The notes beneath the pieces are model-generated. The model had not been told where the DNA came from and ran no database searches. It was given only the letters and a program-made list of their open reading frames with translations. Source: Gammaproteobacteria bacterium (GTDB lineage: Bacteria; Pseudomonadota; Gammaproteobacteria; Nitrosococcales; Methylophagaceae). From it: a stretch of DNA of 8,239 bases. Below are positions 1-6,579 of this stretch, piece by piece (within the stretch, counting starts at the first letter, position 1; every line of letters starts with the position of its first letter). The translations under genes and the position numbers were made by a program. The stretch lies in assembly GCA_002400805.1 (NCBI GenBank), contig NVRG01000049.1:1-8239 (forward strand). Direction: 5' to 3'.

Positions 1-443
1 ACAGTTATCAAGATCTATGGGGTGAGCTTGCCAATATCAGACAATCAAATACACGTTCAGAGTTTGCTAGCGTTTCGATTCCTAAGAGATATCAACACTC
101 AGCAAAAACAAAGCCGCCTTTTATCGAGCCATATCAGTTATTTAATCGCTATCCAACCTCGCAATTGGACCTCCATAACGGTGCTATAGTTTGGAATAAA
201 GGCTTTTCATATGAATGGATGAAAAAGCTTTTTAATACCAAAATTTTACAAAGTCCTCTGGATGCACCCTATCAAGCATATCAAACCTTATATGAAAAGC
301 TTCAAAATGGCAGTCATCACAACATTAGCGACTTATTATCAGGGCAGTCTAAATCAGCACAGCTAGATTTATTAAAATGTATTTCTCGATGTTTAAAATT
401 AGGGATGCTTAACTATCGCGTAGTTCAAAATCATCAGGAATAG
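1..443 (+). CDS. Unrecognised protein, C-terminal part (5' end outside window)
   Basis: The frame is open from the left edge to a TAG at 441-443, giving 146 complete codons. The true start lies upstream: the in-frame TTG at 165 has no ribosome binding site and the protein-like sequence continues before it. I do not recognise the family. The visible part is soluble, with no membrane segment or Cys/His metal motif. It has a proline- and aromatic-rich middle (residues such as KPPFIEPYQLFNRYP) and a helical C-terminal ~60 residues ending in LLKCISRCLKLGMLNYRVV. That end looks like a small winged-helix-type module of the kind found at the C-terminus of some cupin/JmjC hydroxylases and methyltransferases, but the resemblance is only in pattern and should not be used as a function. 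It lies 68 bases upstream of hrpA on the same strand, so co-transcription is possible. I am fairly sure the reading frame is real and unsure of everything else. Confidence 0.7.
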   Translation, partial: SYQDLWGELANIRQSNTRSEFASVSIPKRYQHSAKTKPPFIEPYQLFNRYPTSQLDLHNGAIVWNKGFSYEWMKKLFNTKILQSPLDAPYQAYQTLYEKLQNGSHHNISDLLSGQSKSAQLDLLKCISRCLKLGMLNYRVVQNHQE

Positions 444-511
444 TAGGTAGGCTTAAGTTACAATAACCGGCTATTCTTTTATTAGCTTTAAATACCGCCT
501 TGAAACACAGC

Positions 512-3500
512 ATGTCACAACTTGAAAAGCTCATCGCCGGTGCCATGCTCGCGGATCAATTTTCTTTGCGCCGCAGGCTAAAAACGTTGGCTAAAAAGGA
601 CGGTGACACGACTGCTCAGTTTGCTGCGTTAGAAGGCCAGATTAAATCGTCTGTTTCACGACGTGAATTCCGTCAACAGCACCTGCCCAAACCGGAATTT
701 GATGGTGACCTACCGGTTATCGAACGACGAAAAGAAATAGCAAAGGCGATTCAAGATAACCAAGTCATTATTTTATGTGGTGAAACAGGTTCAGGTAAAA
801 CCACCCAACTACCAAAAATTTGCCTGGAGTTAGGCCGTGGTGTTGCCGGATTAATCGGCCATACCCAACCCCGTCGAATCGCTGCACGTACTGTGGCTAA
901 CCGTATCGCTGAAGAACTCAAAAGTGAGCTCGGTGATATTGTCGGTTATAAAGTGCGCTTTCACGATCAAGTTAAAGCCGATCGCAGTTATGTAAAACTA
1001 ATGACTGACGGTATTTTATTAGCTGAAACCCAAAACGATAAATTTCTAAATCAATATGACACCATCATCATTGATGAAGCCCACGAACGTAGTCTCAATA
1101 TTGATTTCCTTTTAGGTTATCTCAAGCAATTATTACCCAAACGTCCTGATTTAAAATTGATTATCACCTCGGCGACGATTGATACTAAGCGTTTTTCAGA
1201 ACATTTTGATAATGCGCCCGTCATTCAAGTGACCGGCCGTACCTATCCCGTTGAACTTCGCTATCGCCCTCCTGTTGGTGACGATGAAGAGCAACGTGAT
1301 TATGACTTTGTTGGCAGTATCGTCGAAGCGACTGATGAACTGTGCCGTGAAGGCCAAGGTGATGTTTTAATCTTTTTATCGGGTGAGCGTGATATTCGTG
1401 ATGTATCCGAAGCCCTAAGGAAACATCATCCACCACAAACAGAAGTATTACCTTTATTTGCTCGACAATCCGCTGCCGAACAAAACCGCGTATTTAAAAC
1501 CGGTGGCCATCGACGTATTATTTTAGCAACCAATGTAGCTGAAACCTCGTTAACAGTACCAGGTATACGCTATGTAATTGATCCAGGTTATGCTCGCATT
1601 AGCCGTTATAGCGTTCGCAACAAGGTTCAGCGTCTACCGATAGAGAAGATATCGAAATCTAGTGCCAATCAACGCTCAGGCCGTTGTGGTCGTGTTGCCG
1701 CCGGCATTTGCATACGCCTTTATGATGAAGATGATTTTATAAACCGTCAGGACTTTACTGATCCGGAAGTCTTAAGAACTAATCTCGCCTCGGTCATCTT
1801 GCAAATGTCGTCGCTAAGATTAGGTGAGCCAGCCAAATTCCCGTTCATTAATCCGCCACCGGAGAAAATGATCAATGACGGTTTTCGCTTATTGGAAGAA
1901 CTGGGGGCGGTTAACCGACAACGGCAGCTCACCGAGTCAGGTAGGAAAATTGCCAAACTACCGATCGATCCTCGTATAGCTCGAATGGTGCTGGCAGGTC
2001 AAAAATTGAATTGTTTAACCGAAGTCCTGATTATTGCTAGTGCTTTAAGCATTCAAGATCCTCGAGAACGACCGATGGATAAACAACAGGCGGCAGATGA
2101 AGCACATAGTAAATACAAAGATGAACGGTCAGACTTTCTAGCTTTCATCAAGCTTTGGGACTTGTATCACGATAAGAAAAAGCACCTGACACAAAACAAA
2201 TTACGTAAATATTGTCGCGAGCATTTTTTATCTTTTATGCGACTCAGAGAATGGCATGAGATCCATCAGCAATTACATGTGCAAGTGACTCAAATGGGCT
2301 TAAAGCCCAATCAGATCCCGGCGGATTATCAAGAAATCCATCAAGCATTATTGTCAGGGCTATTAAGTAATATCGCGGTTAAAACGGATAAAAAGGAATA
2401 CACCGGTACCCGTAATTTAAAACTACATATTTTCCCAGGTTCAGCTCTACACAAAAAAGGGCCTAAATGGATTATGGCTGCTGAGCTGGTTGAAACAGGA
2501 CGTTTGTATGCTCGGATTGCGGCCAAGATTGAACCTGAATGGATCGAGCCCATTGCTGGCGATTTAGTGAAGAAGCAATATTCAGATCCACATTGGGAAA
2601 AGAAGCCCGCGCAAGTGGTCGCTTATGAGAGTGTATCCTTATATGGTTTGCCGATAGTCACTCGCCGACGAGTGCATTTTGGCCCTATTGATCCAGCGAT
2701 GTCACATGAAATATTCATTCGAGATGCATTGGTGCAAGGAGATTGGTATTGCAAAGCACCCTTCTTTAAACACAATCTAGACTTAATACAAAGCATCGAG
2801 CTACTTGAACAAAAGTCACGCCGACGAGACGTATTGGTTGATGATGAAGTCTTGTTTGATTTTTATAAACAGCGTATTCCTGAACATATCATTAATGGTG
2901 CTGGCTTTGAAAAATGGCGTAAACAAGCTGAGAAACAACAAGAGAAACTATTATTCCTGACCCGTGAAGACTTGATGCAGCATCAAGCCGATCATGTCAC
3001 TACTGATAGTTTTCCAGATCAAATTCTAGTGAATCGCGTGCCGCTCACACTCGAATACCATTTTGAACCAGGAAAAAGCCATGATGGTATTACCCAAACT
3101 ATTCCACTATCGCTATTAAACCAAACTAATCCCGAGCGATATGACTGGTTAGTGCCGGGCTTGTTGCGCGATAAAGTTATCTTCCTGATTAAAGGTTTGC
3201 CTAAATCTCAACGTCGCCAGTTTATTCCGGTGCCTAAATTTGCCGATGACTGCTTACGTAATATGTCGCCCGATGATGGGGCCCTACTTTCTACACTGAG
3301 TACGCAATTACGTAAATTAACAACCGTTGATATTGCCTTATCCGATTGGAACCTGACTGAATTACCCAACTACTTGCAAATGAACTTCCGTCTGGTTGAC
3401 GAACAAGGTCAGCTATTAGAAGAAAGTCGTAACTTAAATCACTTAAAACAAACATGGGCGACACAAGCTGCCGCTAGTTTTAGAAGCATTCCAGATAGTG

Positions 3501-4393
3501 AGTATGAAAGACAGGGATTAACATCCTGGTCTTTTGGTGACTTCCCTGCCGAAATTACTTTAGATCAAAATGATTTGGAAATGACCGCCTATCCGGCGTT
3601 GATTGATAAAGATGATCATGTTGATTTAACGCTGATGGATACCCGTAAGCAGGCACAAGATCAAACGGCCAAAGGATTACGTCGTTTATTTATGTTAGCG
3701 CAAGCAGATTCGGTTAAGTATTTGAATAAACACCTGCCGAATATTCAAAAGATGTGTCTGCATTACACCAGTGTGCCACCGGCACCTTTTGGCGACGATG
3801 AGCAAGCGAATATAACGCCTAGTGAGCAGCTCAAGACCGATTTAATCCATCTTGCTTTTGATCGCTGTTTTTTATTTGGTCAAGATGAAATCCACAACCA
3901 ACAAGACTTTGAACAGCGCCTGCAGGATAAACGTGGTGAGTTGATTAATACTGCTAGCGAACTGGCCAAACAATTTGCCAAACCATTAGCTGAATATCAT
4001 GCCATTGCTAAACGTTTGTCAGACAAAATGCCGTTGACCGCATTGAATGCAATAAAAGACATTAAACAACAAATGGCTCATTTGCTCTATCAAGGCTGTA
4101 TCCATCACATGCCTGATGAAGCGATTAAGCGCCTGCCGGCCTACTTCCAAGCCATTGGTCAACGTTTAGACAAACTAGTCAGTGATCCTAGTCGTGATCG
4201 ACAATGGATGACAGAAGTAGCGCCACATTGGCAACGCTATCTTAATAATGCTCAAAAACGAGATCCCGCCGAATTAGACGTTTATCGTTGGATGGTGGAA
4301 GAATTTAGAATTTCACTATTTGCTCAAGGTTTAAAAACGGCCTACCCGATCTCTGCCAAACGGCTGGATAAGCAGTGGGCTGCATCCCTGTAA
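512..4393 (+). CDS. hrpA: ATP-dependent RNA helicase HrpA (DEAH box)
   Basis: Cytoplasmic DEAH/RHA-family RNA helicase. The E. coli protein unwinds RNA and acts on mRNA processing and stalled ribosomes. From the ATG at 512 the protein has 1293 residues, close to the roughly 1300 of E. coli HrpA, and follows it almost end to end. Motifs in order: Walker A GETGSGKTT (about 90-98), motif Ia TQPRR (118-122), DEAH (188-191), SAT (220-222), motif V TNVAETSLT (340-348) and motif VI QRSGRCGR (387-394). The HA2/ratchet region follows (DPRERPMDKQQA), then an OB-fold region (EYTGTRNLKLHIFPGS, GLPIV, FIRDALVQGDW, KSRRRD) and the long HrpA-specific C-terminal domain (DUF3418) ending in AYPISAKRL. No frameshift or missing catalytic residue is seen. 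I chose ATG 512 over an in-frame TTG at 500; neither has a clear Shine-Dalgarno sequence, so the first four residues are uncertain. No convincing promoter is visible in 444-511. Confidence 0.97.
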   Translation: MSQLEKLIAGAMLADQFSLRRRLKTLAKKDGDTTAQFAALEGQIKSSVSRREFRQQHLPKPEFDGDLPVIERRKEIAKAIQDNQVIILCGETGSGKTTQLPKICLELGRGVAGLIGHTQPRRIAARTVANRIAEELKSELGDIVGYKVRFHDQVKADRSYVKLMTDGILLAETQNDKFLNQYDTIIIDEAHERSLNIDFLLGYLKQLLPKRPDLKLIITSATIDTKRFSEHFDNAPVIQVTGRTYPVELRYRPPVGDDEEQRDYDFVGSIVEATDELCREGQGDVLIFLSGERDIRDVSEALRKHHPPQTEVLPLFARQSAAEQNRVFKTGGHRRIILATNVAETSLTVPGIRYVIDPGYARISRYSVRNKVQRLPIEKISKSSANQRSGRCGRVAAGICIRLYDEDDFINRQDFTDPEVLRTNLASVILQMSSLRLGEPAKFPFINPPPEKMINDGFRLLEELGAVNRQRQLTESGRKIAKLPIDPRIARMVLAGQKLNCLTEVLIIASALSIQDPRERPMDKQQAADEAHSKYKDERSDFLAFIKLWDLYHDKKKHLTQNKLRKYCREHFLSFMRLREWHEIHQQLHVQVTQMGLKPNQIPADYQEIHQALLSGLLSNIAVKTDKKEYTGTRNLKLHIFPGSALHKKGPKWIMAAELVETGRLYARIAAKIEPEWIEPIAGDLVKKQYSDPHWEKKPAQVVAYESVSLYGLPIVTRRRVHFGPIDPAMSHEIFIRDALVQGDWYCKAPFFKHNLDLIQSIELLEQKSRRRDVLVDDEVLFDFYKQRIPEHIINGAGFEKWRKQAEKQQEKLLFLTREDLMQHQADHVTTDSFPDQILVNRVPLTLEYHFEPGKSHDGITQTIPLSLLNQTNPERYDWLVPGLLRDKVIFLIKGLPKSQRRQFIPVPKFADDCLRNMSPDDGALLSTLSTQLRKLTTVDIALSDWNLTELPNYLQMNFRLVDEQGQLLEESRNLNHLKQTWATQAAASFRSIPDSEYERQGLTSWSFGDFPAEITLDQNDLEMTAYPALIDKDDHVDLTLMDTRKQAQDQTAKGLRRLFMLAQADSVKYLNKHLPNIQKMCLHYTSVPPAPFGDDEQANITPSEQLKTDLIHLAFDRCFLFGQDEIHNQQDFEQRLQDKRGELINTASELAKQFAKPLAEYHAIAKRLSDKMPLTALNAIKDIKQQMAHLLYQGCIHHMPDEAIKRLPAYFQAIGQRLDKLVSDPSRDRQWMTEVAPHWQRYLNNAQKRDPAELDVYRWMVEEFRISLFAQGLKTAYPISAKRLDKQWAASL

Positions 4394-4450
4394 TTCAACG
4401 GCAAACAACTTTTTGCATTAATAAAAAAAGTTTTCATTAATTTCACTCTT

Positions 4451-4484
4451 ATTCAGTTTTGATTCAGCTTGACCTTGTTAGTCT
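4451..4484 (+). promoter_or_regulatory. Candidate promoter with tandem response-regulator box
   Basis: ATTCAG occurs at 4451-4456 and again at 4462-4467, exactly 11 bp (one helical turn) apart; the match extends to ATTCAGYTT in both copies. A -10-like hexamer TAGTCT lies at 4479-4484, 11 bp after the second copy, and there is no good -35. Two hexamers with a 5-bp spacer occupying the -35 region is the known layout of activated promoters bound by PhoP/OmpR-family dimers. The start codon of the downstream gene is about 34 bp past the -10. That the regulator at 5899-6579 binds here is inference: the hexamer differs from the enterobacterial PhoP box (GTTTA repeats). Confidence 0.5.
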
Positions 4485-4493
4485 GACCCTAAC
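4477..4493. repeat. Short inverted repeat GTTAG-N7-CTAAC
   Basis: Five-base perfect inverted arms flank seven bases and overlap the -10-like TAGTCT hexamer; a further CTAAC copy follows at 4496-4500. It could be a second operator at this promoter or chance, since arms this short arise often. Confidence 0.25.
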
Positions 4494-4517
4494 AGCTAAC
4501 AAAACAGGAGGGCTGTC

Positions 4518-5069
4518 ATGAAGCATTTATTTTCTACAATTAGTTTGGCAACTGTATTAGCGATCGCATCTTCAGCATCAATAGCAAAAGATGACTACTA
4601 CGATAATAATCCAACCTTTCAAGATACGGCCCGTGTGACTCATGTGGAACCGCTTTATAAAACAGTTAGAGTTTCTACACCACAGCGTGAGTGCTGGACT
4701 GAAACCAATAACTATAATCAACGACCACGAGCTAAATCTTATACCAGTACGATAGCGGGTGGCATACTCGGTGGTGTTTTAGGTCATCAATTTGGTGGAG
4801 GTAGTGGCAAAACAGTGATGACTGTTGCTGGCACTCTTTTAGGTGGTTCCCTTGGTAATGACTACAACAACCGCTCACGCCAAAGAGACAATTACGGTAC
4901 TCACGAAAGCTGTCGAGTCACTGAACGTTACCGTGAAGAGCAAAGGAATGATGGTTATCAAGTAACTTATCGTTATCAAGGTAAAACCTACTCCACCCAT
5001 ATGGAGCAACGCCCAGGTAATAATATCCCCGTTGAAGTATCAGTCCGTCCTACTCACCAGTATTACTAA
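4518..5069 (+). CDS. YcfJ-like exported glycine-zipper 2TM protein
   Basis: A 183-residue envelope protein. An N-terminal signal peptide (MKHLFSTISLATVLAIASSA...) ends in SIA with probable cleavage after residue 23; there is no lipobox cysteine, so it is not a lipoprotein. The centre is a glycine zipper (about 80-113: AGGILGGVLGHQFGGGSGK ... GGSLGN), typical of the Rick_17kDa/2TM family. The arrangement around it, QREC before the zipper and ESCRVTERY, GYQVTYRYQGK, RPGNNIPV after it, matches E. coli YcfJ (179 aa) and the related UmoD proteins. Cys59 and Cys132 are the only two cysteines of the mature part and could form a disulfide. Biochemical function of the family is not settled; roles in envelope stress, biofilm or surface regulation have been suggested. 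The start is fixed by AGGAGGG at 4506-4512, five bases before the ATG. It is the first gene of an operon with the cytochrome 25 bp downstream, and lies behind the tandem ATTCAG element. Confidence 0.87.
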   Translation: MKHLFSTISLATVLAIASSASIAKDDYYDNNPTFQDTARVTHVEPLYKTVRVSTPQRECWTETNNYNQRPRAKSYTSTIAGGILGGVLGHQFGGGSGKTVMTVAGTLLGGSLGNDYNNRSRQRDNYGTHESCRVTERYREEQRNDGYQVTYRYQGKTYSTHMEQRPGNNIPVEVSVRPTHQYY

Positions 5070-5094
5070 GACTATTTCCTAGCTAGGAGGAATT

Positions 5095-5499
5095 ATGAAT
5101 CTTTCTAAATTAATCATTTTAGCCGCCGCGACAACCCTTTATTTTGCGGCCGTGTCATTGCCAAGCTATGCACAAGATAGCAACTACACCGTCACCGATG
5201 GTAATAAATTAGATGCTGTCAGCTACGGCGGCTTTAAACTCTACCGCAACTGGTGTGCTCGATGTCACGGTACTTATGGTCAGGGCATGGTGGGCCCTAA
5301 CTTGGCAAATAGTTTGAAAAATATTTCCAAATCTCAATTTTTTAAAACAGTTGCCAATGGCAAGTCAGGCAACATCGGCAGCATGCCCCCGTGGAAAGCC
5401 AACGTTAAAGTCATGAAAGGCCGAGACAGTATTTATGCTTACCTAAAAGCACGCGCTGACGGTGCTATCGGTGCAGTGAAACCAAAAAAAGCTAAATAA
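5095..5499 (+). CDS. Small periplasmic c-type cytochrome, XoxG/PedF-like
   Basis: A 134-residue monoheme class I cytochrome c exported to the periplasm. The signal peptide ends in SYA (cleavage after about residue 26), leaving about 108 residues. Heme attachment motif CARCH is at 54-58 and the likely axial methionine is Met97 in GSMPPW. The framework TVTDGNKLD, YGGFKLYRNWCARCHG, GQGMVGPNLANSLK, F-KTVANGK, IYAYLKARADGAIG strongly resembles the cytochromes (c-L/XoxG, c550/PedF) that take electrons from PQQ-dependent methanol or ethanol dehydrogenases. Family assignment is from pattern memory; no dehydrogenase gene lies in this window, so its partner is unknown. The tail KPKKAK is lysine-rich, which could help docking to an acidic partner (inference). 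Start fixed by AGGAGG at 5085-5090, four bases before ATG. Second gene of the ycfJ-like operon, 25 bp after its stop, followed by a hairpin. Confidence 0.88.
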   Translation: MNLSKLIILAAATTLYFAAVSLPSYAQDSNYTVTDGNKLDAVSYGGFKLYRNWCARCHGTYGQGMVGPNLANSLKNISKSQFFKTVANGKSGNIGSMPPWKANVKVMKGRDSIYAYLKARADGAIGAVKPKKAK

Positions 5500-5506
5500 G
5501 TGATGA

Positions 5507-5536
5507 TTGCAGCCCGCTGTATAAAACTTCTATATA
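5507..5536 (+). promoter_or_regulatory. Possible sigma70-type promoter for the PepSY/two-component operon
   Basis: TTGCAG at 5507-5512 and TATATA at 5531-5536 are separated by 18 bp, upstream of the PepSY start at 5600. It overlaps the hairpin at 5513-5541, so the two calls compete or interact. Assigned by eye only. Confidence 0.3.
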
Positions 5537-5541
5537 GCGGG
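5513..5541 (+). terminator. Intergenic hairpin, possible weak terminator
   Basis: CCCGCTGTATA (5513-5523) pairs with TATATAGCGGG (5531-5541) over 11 bp with one G-U pair and a 7-base loop; flanking TGCA on both sides could extend it. It starts 13 bases after the cytochrome stop. No T-run follows (next bases TCTTGCACT), so it would be a poor intrinsic terminator; it may act as a 3' mRNA stabiliser or partial terminator instead. Confidence 0.4.
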
Positions 5542-5587
5542 TCTTGCACTCTTCACCATTAGCATGAACAATACAGCTTGGAATTTT

Positions 5588-5592
5588 AAAGG
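5588..5592 (+). promoter_or_regulatory. Ribosome binding site fixing the PepSY gene start
   Basis: AAAGG lies seven bases before the ATG at 5600. The earlier in-frame ATG at 5564 has no such site and would put 12 polar residues before the signal peptide. Confidence 0.6.
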
Positions 5593-5599
5593 CGCTACT

Positions 5600-5893
5600 A
5601 TGCTAACTCAACGCTATCTCATCTCATTATCATTATTAATGCTGTCTTTGACGGTCAATTCAGCACAATTACCTGATGATATCGAACCTGGTGATGGCGT
5701 AAATGAAATCCAGTTGCCTCTGACCAAGCAATCCGCCGCAGAGCTCATCCGTGTCGAATATCAAGGAAAGGTATTGTCGGTGGACAAAAACAAGTTCAAA
5801 GGGAAAACCATATTTCGAGTCAAAGTGTTACATGACAATGGTAAAATTAAGTTTTACCGACTAGATCCTCTAACAGGTTACGCGCCAAACTAA
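5600..5893 (+). CDS. Small exported PepSY-domain protein
   Basis: From ATG 5600 the protein has 97 residues: a signal peptide (MLTQRYLISLSLLMLSLTVNSA, cleavage after about 22) and one PepSY domain (about 44-90), recognised by SAAELIRVEYQGKVLSV, then a basic stretch, then FRVKVLHDNGKIKFYRLDP. It has no cysteine and no second membrane segment, so it should be free in the periplasm. PepSY domains are known as inhibitory or modulating modules of peptidases and signalling proteins, and small stand-alone ones are often encoded next to PhoP/OmpR-type two-component genes. Its stop is five bases before the response regulator ATG, so it is almost certainly in the same mRNA and translationally coupled. 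A role as an accessory to the downstream sensor's periplasmic domain is inference. Starting instead at 5564 would give 109 residues with an unusual N-terminus. Confidence 0.85.
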   Translation: MLTQRYLISLSLLMLSLTVNSAQLPDDIEPGDGVNEIQLPLTKQSAAELIRVEYQGKVLSVDKNKFKGKTIFRVKVLHDNGKIKFYRLDPLTGYAPN

Positions 5894-5898
5894 TTCAT

Positions 5899-6579
5899 AT
5901 GCGAATATTACTAATTGAAGACGAGATCCATTTGCGCGAGCAAGTGACTCAACAGTTACAAAAACAAAATCTCACCGTTGATGCCGCTGCCGATGGCGAA
6001 GAAGGTTTGTATCTTGGTTTAGAATATCCCTACGATGTTGCGATTATTGATCTAGGTTTACCCAAGCTGCCGGGCATTGAAGTAATTCAGCAATTGCGCT
6101 CTGCAGGCAAAGAATTTCCCATTTTGATTTTAACGGCACGAGGTCGCTGGCAAGATAAAGTCGAAGGTTTGGAATCAGGTGCTGATGATTATCTGGTTAA
6201 ACCCTTTCACTTTGAAGAACTATCCGCCAGGATCAATGCTTTAGCTAGACGTGCTTCAGGCTGGGCCTCTTCTATTCTGCAATGTGGCAATCTCACCCTC
6301 AACCCGACTAGCCAAGAAGTAGTAAACAACGGTGTGAAAATCGACTTAACTGCTTATGAATATCGCCTATTACATTATTTAATGTTACATGCCGGTAAAG
6401 TATTATCAAAAACGGAGTTAACCGATCATATCTACGAACAAGATCATGATCGTGATAGTAATGTGATTGAAGTATTTATCAAACGCCTACGGAATAAACT
6501 CGATCCAGATAAAACAGTAAACCCAATAGAAACCTTACGTGGTCGTGGTTATCGGTTAACATTGCCACGTGATCATTAA
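5899..6579 (+). CDS. PhoP-like response regulator (OmpR/PhoB family)
   Basis: A 226-residue cytoplasmic transcription regulator. The receiver domain (1-~115) has the acidic pair Glu7-Asp8, phosphoacceptor Asp51 in IIDLGLP, Thr79 in LILTAR and Lys101 in VKPF, so all phosphotransfer residues are present. The winged-helix DNA-binding domain spans about 128-223, with the recognition helix near 187-200 (SNVIEVFIKRLRNKL) and the terminal wing ETLRGRGYRLTL. The stretches RWQDKVEGLESGADDY, KPFHFEEL and ASGWASSIL place it in the PhoP branch rather than with QseB or PmrA. The ATG has little Shine-Dalgarno sequence and lies five bases after the PepSY stop, which fits coupled translation; its own stop overlaps the kinase start by 11 bases. 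The true stimulus and regulon are unknown. The tandem repeat at 4451-4467 is the best candidate target in the window. I leave the symbol empty because orthology to enterobacterial phoP is not shown. Confidence 0.94.
   Translation: MRILLIEDEIHLREQVTQQLQKQNLTVDAAADGEEGLYLGLEYPYDVAIIDLGLPKLPGIEVIQQLRSAGKEFPILILTARGRWQDKVEGLESGADDYLVKPFHFEELSARINALARRASGWASSILQCGNLTLNPTSQEVVNNGVKIDLTAYEYRLLHYLMLHAGKVLSKTELTDHIYEQDHDRDSNVIEVFIKRLRNKLDPDKTVNPIETLRGRGYRLTLPRDH

Noticed and set aside
165..443. A separate 92-residue gene starting at TTG 165
   Set aside because: The frame is open to the left edge with protein-like sequence and there is no ribosome binding site at 165, so it is the end of a longer gene.
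500..511. In-frame TTG at 500 as start of hrpA
   Set aside because: It adds only MKHS, has no ribosome binding site, and an ATG follows at 512; neither start is strongly supported but ATG is preferred.
1221..2553. Minus-strand open frames inside hrpA (1221-1436, 1747-1956, 2341-2553)
   Set aside because: They lie wholly within a conserved helicase gene and show no domain or ribosome binding site; they are shadows of its codon use.
4407..4432. Hairpin AACTTTTT / AAAAAGTT after hrpA as a terminator
   Set aside because: The stem is almost all A-T with a 10-base loop and only a short T-run; low-complexity sequence could give this by chance.
4469..4474. TTGACC as a -35 box for the ycfJ-like operon
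   Set aside because: No acceptable -10 lies 16-18 bp downstream (the region reads around AACAGC); the activator-type layout with TAGTCT fits better.
5564..5599. Earlier ATG at 5564 for the PepSY gene
   Set aside because: No Shine-Dalgarno sequence, and it would bury the signal peptide behind 12 extra polar residues; ATG 5600 has AAAGG at a good distance.
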